Source: an uncultured Christensenella sp.
GTDB lineage: Bacteria > Bacillota > Clostridia > Christensenellales > Borkfalkiaceae
DNA: 64,000 bases
Direction: 5' to 3'
Assembly: GCA_910586065.1 (NCBI GenBank)
Contig: CAJUGI010000001.1
Coordinates: forward strand, 682,001 to 746,000
Below, piece by piece: positions 59,110 through 64,000 of this stretch (positions within the stretch are counted from its first letter, which is position 1; every line of letters begins with the position of its first letter). Under the pieces are notes generated by a model. That model made no database searches, had not been told where the DNA came from, and saw only the letters and a program-made list of their open reading frames with translations. The position numbers and the translations under genes were made by a program.

Positions 59110-61006
59110 AACAATAAACCATCCAATCCGCAATAAATACTACTGCAAGAACAATAAATAAAATTAATAAATTATCGTAAGTTCCGTCACGTTTCACGTC
59201 GCTGGGTTCGCCCTGAATGAGAGCACCGACCGCACTGACGGTTGTACGGCGTTCTTCTTCGGGAAGTTCCGAAAAAACATGAACGGTCCTGACTATTCCG
59301 CTACCGAAATTCAGCTTTACAGTATAAACTCCGACTTCTTTCAATTCGTACAGGCACGTGTCCGCCTCAGCATCCAAAGGTTCGGGGACATCGGGGCTGT
59401 CCGGCGTAAACACTTCAACGCTGCGACAGTTTGCGGGAACGTTTATCCGCAAAGTGTCACCGCAATAATAAACGGGCGTGTCCACCACCTGCGGAAAAGT
59501 ATAATTAAGAAGATTATGTATTAATACCGTAAAGTTGAAGGAAAGCGCGATATCGGCTTTTTGCAAATCAAACGCAAACACCACTTCGCGGTTACCTTTC
59601 AAATTTGAACCTGCAAATATTACGGGATTGCCGTCGAGCGAAGCAAGCTTATGAAAGTTGTTGTAAAGTCCGCATTTAAGATAGCTTGAAACAATAATAT
59701 CGTCCTGAACAACGCCTTTTAAGAGATTTCTTATATCGGAATTGTGCGAAGTTGAAAACGCAAGTTCACCAACCCTGTCGATGGGATTCGGCTGAACGTT
59801 GAAACCGGAATCAGCCGTTGTTCTGTTTGGATTTATAAACCAGACAGCGCCGTCGGCAGGTAACGTTTCGGGAGCATACCCGTCGAAGATATACAATCCG
59901 TAACCTGTGTTTTGCGAAGTATACTCTTTAGTCGTTATCGTCCGGAACATATTGTTGCCAAGAGCAAGAAGCGCCGACTCGATATAAAACGTTGAAGAAT
60001 CGCTGACTATCAAAGTGTTGAACGACTCGTCGCTTTTTTCATTATATATTATTACTCTGTTATCAACGTCAAGCGCGTCTTTTTGAGGAATCTCCACTTT
60101 TAACGCTTTGAAAGTCAACGTTCCGGCTTCGCCTGCGACGGCTGCAGACGGAACGTAAGTATATTCAAGAGTAAACTCCTGAATTTTTTGCTTTTTGAGT
60201 TGGAGCTTTGCGGGACTTATTTCCTCGCCGCCGACCAAGAGTTTTGCGGTAACTTCCGCATCATCAATAAACAATTTAACTTCTATTTCGGCGTCGTTTT
60301 CATAAGAAACCGCGCTGCCTTTCACCGTAAGCCTGTTACCCAAAAGAGAGTACTCAACTTCCGTTAAGGCATAGTTTTCTTCGTGCGACGAAACGTTTAC
60401 CAATTCGAGATTACTTACATTTTCATAATCTTTATCAGTAACAAGATAAGTCTTTAAAGCGGGGTTTTTATCAAAATACGCCTGAGCTGTCGCTAAAGCG
60501 TCGTTCATGCCCGAATTTATATAAGCGGGCTTAATCTCGTTTAACAGTTTTAAAGCACGTCCCTTATCCGTTTCATTTTCAAAAACCACGTCGTTAGTAT
60601 TGCCTGCGCATATGAGCGTGAACGAACTGCCGTTTGCAGACGACGAAATAATCGAACTTATTTCATCTTTACCAATGTCAAAACGCATTTTTTCGTTGTT
60701 CAATATATTCATACTTCCCGAAGCGTCGAGAATAAAGCAATAATCAGTTGCAGCGCCGGGAATTGCAAATACGGGATGCGCAATTGCCACCGAAATTAAA
60801 ATGACCGCAAAAATTTGCAACAAAAGACTGATTATACCGGCAAATCTGTTTATGCGGCGTCTCTTCTTAAGAAATTTTTCGGAAAGTTCCCAAAGATAAG
60901 TCGAAGCTATTACCTGCTCGGTATACTTGCTTTTTATTATATAAATTATGATTAGGACGGGGATTGCCAGCAAGCCCAACAGTCCCAAAGGATATAAAAG
61001 GCTCAT
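59087..61006 (-). CDS. BatA-like vWA membrane protein
   Basis: A 639-aa protein with the aerotolerance-regulator N-terminus (MSLLYPLGLLGLLAIPVLII), a basic KFLKKRRRINR loop, a second membrane helix, then a vWA domain with intact MIDAS YCFILDASGSMN. A long beta region follows, and a C-terminal helix ending FIADWMVYCYEQ. BatA proteins work with MoxR ATPases in envelope maturation. It overlaps both neighbours by a few bases, so all are co-translated. Confidence 0.9.
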   Translation of the reverse strand: MSLLYPLGLLGLLAIPVLIIIYIIKSKYTEQVIASTYLWELSEKFLKKRRRINRFAGIISLLLQIFAVILISVAIAHPVFAIPGAATDYCFILDASGSMNILNNEKMRFDIGKDEISSIISSSANGSSFTLICAGNTNDVVFENETDKGRALKLLNEIKPAYINSGMNDALATAQAYFDKNPALKTYLVTDKDYENVSNLELVNVSSHEENYALTEVEYSLLGNRLTVKGSAVSYENDAEIEVKLFIDDAEVTAKLLVGGEEISPAKLQLKKQKIQEFTLEYTYVPSAAVAGEAGTLTFKALKVEIPQKDALDVDNRVIIYNEKSDESFNTLIVSDSSTFYIESALLALGNNMFRTITTKEYTSQNTGYGLYIFDGYAPETLPADGAVWFINPNRTTADSGFNVQPNPIDRVGELAFSTSHNSDIRNLLKGVVQDDIIVSSYLKCGLYNNFHKLASLDGNPVIFAGSNLKGNREVVFAFDLQKADIALSFNFTVLIHNLLNYTFPQVVDTPVYYCGDTLRINVPANCRSVEVFTPDSPDVPEPLDAEADTCLYELKEVGVYTVKLNFGSGIVRTVHVFSELPEEERRTTVSAVGALIQGEPSDVKRDGTYDNLLILFIVLAVVFIADWMVYCYEQYQLR

Positions 61007-61887
61007 TTAAGTACCCCCATGTCTACCAGTTTACCAAAAAATACGTTTCCAAGGTCATCTTCGTCGCCAACAAGAAGATAATCCGCACCCCTGGCCGCAC
61101 AATAGCCGCGTATTCTTTCCTGAACGTAATCCAGAGCAGCCTTATATGCGTTAACTATATCGCGGTTTATGTTCTTACGATAATACTTGTCTGTATTTTC
61201 GGAATCGAAAAAATGCATTTTACCGCGCGCCTGCGGATTAAGCTCCTCTTTTGAAAGTACCTGCACGCAGAAAATGTCCCTTTTCTTGCTTGCCAGATAA
61301 TCGATTGCGTCTTCGTAATTATTGTCCGTTAAAAAATCGGAGATAATAACCGACATTCCGTCTCCGTAACCTACTTTTTCAGGCAGAAGCGCTTCGCTTA
61401 TATAACTGTCGCCGTCAAATTCTATATCGTTTAATTTACCGATATTGCTGTAATACGATTCTTTTCCTGACATTCCGATTATAACGTCGTGAACTTTTTT
61501 GTCCTTTATAACGTAAACGGATACCTTATCCATCGAGCACACGGAAAGATACGCCAACGTAGCGGCGATTTTAACGGACTGTTCGTCCTTTTTTCCCTTA
61601 CCGAACTTCATAGAACGGCTTGCGTCGATATATATTCTGGTATGCATACGGCGCTCGTCGAGATAAAGTTTTAAATACAGCTTATCAAAACGAGCGTATG
61701 CGTTCCAGTCGATTTTTGTTATATCGTCGCCGGGAATATAGTCGCGGTAATCGGCAAATTCGCATGAGGAACCGAAGTTTTTACTTTGATGTCCGCCGCC
61801 GAACTGCCCCGCAACGTTGTTTTTAATGAGCATCTGTAACAATTCTACCTGTTGCAGAAACTCTTCGTTAATTATTTGTGAATTCAT
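61003..61887 (-). CDS. DUF58 protein
   Basis: A 294-aa vWA-like DUF58 protein. The hallmark is SCEFADYRDYIPGDDITKID followed by WNAYARFDKLYLKLY (about residues 41-76). A degenerate MIDAS, IYIDASRSMKFGKG, and VIISDFLTDN come after it. DUF58 proteins always travel with MoxR ATPases, as here (8 bp after moxR, 4 bp overlap with batA). Confidence 0.93.
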   Translation of the reverse strand: MNSQIINEEFLQQVELLQMLIKNNVAGQFGGGHQSKNFGSSCEFADYRDYIPGDDITKIDWNAYARFDKLYLKLYLDERRMHTRIYIDASRSMKFGKGKKDEQSVKIAATLAYLSVCSMDKVSVYVIKDKKVHDVIIGMSGKESYYSNIGKLNDIEFDGDSYISEALLPEKVGYGDGMSVIISDFLTDNNYEDAIDYLASKKRDIFCVQVLSKEELNPQARGKMHFFDSENTDKYYRKNINRDIVNAYKAALDYVQERIRGYCAARGADYLLVGDEDDLGNVFFGKLVDMGVLK

Positions 61888-61895
61888 TGTTTAAA

Positions 61896-63011
61896 TTATT
61901 TTTTTGTATCGTCAATGAGCATGCTTATTACGTCGTCAACGGTAAGTTTATCATTTATAGCATTATAATTAATTTTAATTCTGTGCCTCAATACCGGATA
62001 AGCGAGTGCGTTTATATCGGCATATGAAACGTTGTAGTTGCCGTTCATCAGCGCACGCACTTTTGCCGAGGTTATAAGCGCCTGCGCCGCACGGGGGGAA
62101 GCGCCGTATTTTACATACTTTTTGGCAGTTGCGCAGACATTTTCAAGCTCGGGATGCGTATTTGAAATAAGGTTTACCGCATAAGTTAACACTTCGTCAA
62201 TAACCGGCACACTCTTTGCAAGTGCACGCATTTCCATAATAGTTTTACCGTCAACGACCGCCGTTGCCGACTCGTCCAAAGTTATCTGAGTCATATTTAC
62301 TATATCTTTAAGCTCGGTTACGTCGGGGAACTTCATTAAAAGCTTGAACATAAAGCGGTCCATCTGCGCTTCGGGCAAGGGGTAAGTACCGTCCTGCTCT
62401 ATGGGGTTTTCGGTAGCAAGCACAAAGAAAGGCTCTTCAAGAAGATAAGTTTTTTTGGCTACGGTAACCTTATGCTCCTGCATAACTTCAAGCATCGCCG
62501 ACTGCGTTTTGGGGGTTGCACGGTTGATTTCATCCGCAAGAACAAGGTTTGAAAAAATCGGTCCGCGCTGAAAAACAGCGTTCATTTTTCCGTTTTCGTC
62601 TTTTTCGATTACATTGGTACCGGTAACGTCCGAAGGCATAAGGTCGGGCGTAAACTGAATACGTGAGAAAGGCAAACTTAAAGTTCTGCCGAGCGAACGT
62701 ACTAAACGTGTTTTACCGACGCCGGGAACGCCCTCCAAAAGAACGTTACCGCCGGATATAATGGCGATAATGACGTTATCGATAATATCCTGCTGTCCGA
62801 CAACGTCTTTTTTAAGTTCGTCCTTAATTTTTGCGATGGCATGGCTGAAATTTTCAACCTTTTGTTTTTCATCCGCATTCGCATGGTTTGCTACAGGCTG
62901 TTTTTCAACCGCGGGCGTTTGGTTTTCCGTAAAAGACCCCTCATTCGATTCGGGTACCTGTACGGGTTCTTCTTGTTTCAACTCTTCGTTTAATAATTTT
63001 TTCTTAGCCAT
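61896..63011 (-). CDS. MoxR family AAA+ ATPase
   Basis: A chaperone-like ATPase that activates vWA-containing partner complexes. The 371-aa product has a Glu/Pro-rich N-terminal extension (1-50), Walker A GVPGVGKT (94-101), Walker B LVLADEIN (156-163), sensor-1 region VLATENPIEQDGTYPLPEAQ, and MDRFMFK. It heads the MoxR-DUF58-BatA-BatB module, 11 bp after a Gly-rich protein gene. Confidence 0.95.
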   Translation of the reverse strand: MAKKKLLNEELKQEEPVQVPESNEGSFTENQTPAVEKQPVANHANADEKQKVENFSHAIAKIKDELKKDVVGQQDIIDNVIIAIISGGNVLLEGVPGVGKTRLVRSLGRTLSLPFSRIQFTPDLMPSDVTGTNVIEKDENGKMNAVFQRGPIFSNLVLADEINRATPKTQSAMLEVMQEHKVTVAKKTYLLEEPFFVLATENPIEQDGTYPLPEAQMDRFMFKLLMKFPDVTELKDIVNMTQITLDESATAVVDGKTIMEMRALAKSVPVIDEVLTYAVNLISNTHPELENVCATAKKYVKYGASPRAAQALITSAKVRALMNGNYNVSYADINALAYPVLRHRIKINYNAINDKLTVDDVISMLIDDTKK

Positions 63012-63022
63012 TTTTATTTCCT

Positions 63023-64000
63023 TTAATTATCATTGCTCACCGTTTTGTCGGGACCGGTGTAAAGAATTTCAAAATATTTTTTAATATATTCCGCCATCTC
63101 TTCGGTGGCTTCGCCGCGCTGTACTCTTTCAAGCATTTCGTTATTATATTCGTTTATAACTTCGGAATACTTAACGAGTTTGTCGTGTCTGCGCGAATAA
63201 ACCAAATCGTCACTGCCAAGGTTTACTCCGCCGCCGCCACCGCCGCCATTATTGTTATTTTCGTCGCCGCCGCCGACTGAGTCCGACGGTCTCGGAGGAC
63301 TAACTTCGGAATTAGACGGAAGTTCGGAAATTTTTAAAGAGAAAATTTCAGCAAGCCGTGTACGGATAAATTCATCCATGATACAGTTATAAGACTGACC
63401 GCCGACAACTGTTTTGCCTCTGGATGCAAAAATATCACAGGCGGTTTTAACCTGCATATCAAGCACGGTCAAACTTGTTCCGCCGTTTTTTATATTGTCT
63501 GACACCGCTTTAATCCGCGTTGAAAAATCGTTTATCGCACGAAACAGAGCGTCTTCGGAATCGATTTCACTGTTATAGAGCGCCATACCCAAATCGATTA
63601 CGTTATTATCCAGAAAAACCGTACGCGTAGACGAAGTCTGCGCTTGCCATTCTTCGTAAAAAGCCGAAACAACCTCGTCAATCTTCGTGTTTATAACTTC
63701 TTCCGAGACCGTAAAAAGCTCTTCCGTTTTTTGTATTGTATTTATGACCGTACCAGTCTTATACGAACTTACGCCGTTAACTATTGCAACCGAGAATTTA
63801 CCCAATAATTCATTTTCCGTCGCACTGAGTCCGTTTGTTATTTTGACGTATGAGTTAGCGCTTGCAAATGTTGAATCCACACTCTTAACGGTTTCAATTA
63901 CCGAATTTTTCATTGAAGAAACAACTTCCGCCGACTGTAACTTAACATATAACGTTTCAAGCGATTGCACGACGGACGAAGAAACATCTTCGTTTAAATC
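63023..64000 (-). CDS. Uncharacterised Gly-rich protein of the MoxR locus (5' end outside window)
   Basis: The frame is open to the window edge, so the start is unseen; at least 325 codons are present. The visible part is helical (LYNSEIDSEDALFRAINDFS), has a Ser/Pro linker and an Asn/Gly run (ENNNNGGGGGGGVN, about 80 residues from the end), then a charged helical tail. I do not recognise the family. In MoxR loci this position often holds an envelope or large transmembrane DUF4129-type protein; no membrane helix is visible in this part. Confidence 0.7.
   Translation of the reverse strand, partial: DLNEDVSSSVVQSLETLYVKLQSAEVVSSMKNSVIETVKSVDSTFASANSYVKITNGLSATENELLGKFSVAIVNGVSSYKTGTVINTIQKTEELFTVSEEVINTKIDEVVSAFYEEWQAQTSSTRTVFLDNNVIDLGMALYNSEIDSEDALFRAINDFSTRIKAVSDNIKNGGTSLTVLDMQVKTACDIFASRGKTVVGGQSYNCIMDEFIRTRLAEIFSLKISELPSNSEVSPPRPSDSVGGGDENNNNGGGGGGGVNLGSDDLVYSRRHDKLVKYSEVINEYNNEMLERVQRGEATEEMAEYIKKYFEILYTGPDKTVSNDN

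Noticed and set aside
1..64000. CRISPR arrays, rRNA genes, complete insertion sequences, riboswitches
   Set aside because: I found no regular spaced repeats, no rRNA core sequence, no intact transposase and no known aptamer core on reading the window.

Overview
The window reads as chromosome of an anaerobic, low-to-mid GC Firmicute of class Clostridia that forms endospores. The evidence is a complete spoIIAA-spoIIAB-sigF operon, NfnAB-type electron bifurcation, AdhE, ferritin, a clostridial DnaD protein and many CGG/AAC-type lipoproteins. A lineage near the Christensenellales is possible but is only an impression; no rRNA or marker gene here settles it.

Layout. 1-3343 (minus): ruvC-ruvA-ruvB-queA-tgt, with a divergent structured RNA that looks like 6S RNA at 3436-3664. 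3706-5600 (plus): a frameshifted Big_2 lipoprotein and a DegV protein. 5670-9024 (minus): ferritin, an aminotransferase and the spoIIA operon. 9276-9780 (plus): five tRNA genes (CAT, Asp, Phe, Thr, Tyr). 10082-12054 (plus): an effector-binding-domain protein, a small ferredoxin and a flavoredoxin fused to a PCP_red-like domain. 12371-13647 (minus): a Nudix hydrolase and an unknown protein. 13924-14717 (plus): DUF4364 and TSCPD proteins. 15093-21548 (minus): NfnAB, a small PriA-like protein, an APH-fold kinase and AdhE. 21781-22322: a decayed Rep helicase fragment next to a tRNA-Leu gene. 22526-24631 (plus): ComEC.

24683-37799 (minus) is one long gene train: sbcD-sbcC-degenerate hydrolase-lepB-ACT-UPF0210-pepF-dnaB-tsaC-lmwPTP-rpiB, probably read from a strong promoter at 37906-37934. 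A DnaD protein diverges at 37957-39666.

39735-49310 is a decayed integrative element beside tRNA-Ser. It holds the C-terminal half of a large serine recombinase joined by deletion to a truncated 1833-aa methylase/helicase, a DUF2089 regulator, and a two-gene cargo of an S8 serine protease and a small lipoprotein. The two cargo proteins appear to share a protease-prodomain-like module. That pair is the best candidate for an undescribed system.

49627-64000 (minus) is a MoxR/Bat-type export locus: unknown Gly-rich protein, MoxR ATPase, DUF58, BatA-like vWA protein, double-vWA membrane protein, then three large lipoproteins. The regulatory AAA+/vWA module probably serves the envelope and these lipoproteins.

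Three promoters (ruvC, the 77-aa gene, comEC) put the expected transcription start on or within about two bases of the start codon with no Shine-Dalgarno sequence, which suggests leaderless mRNAs.
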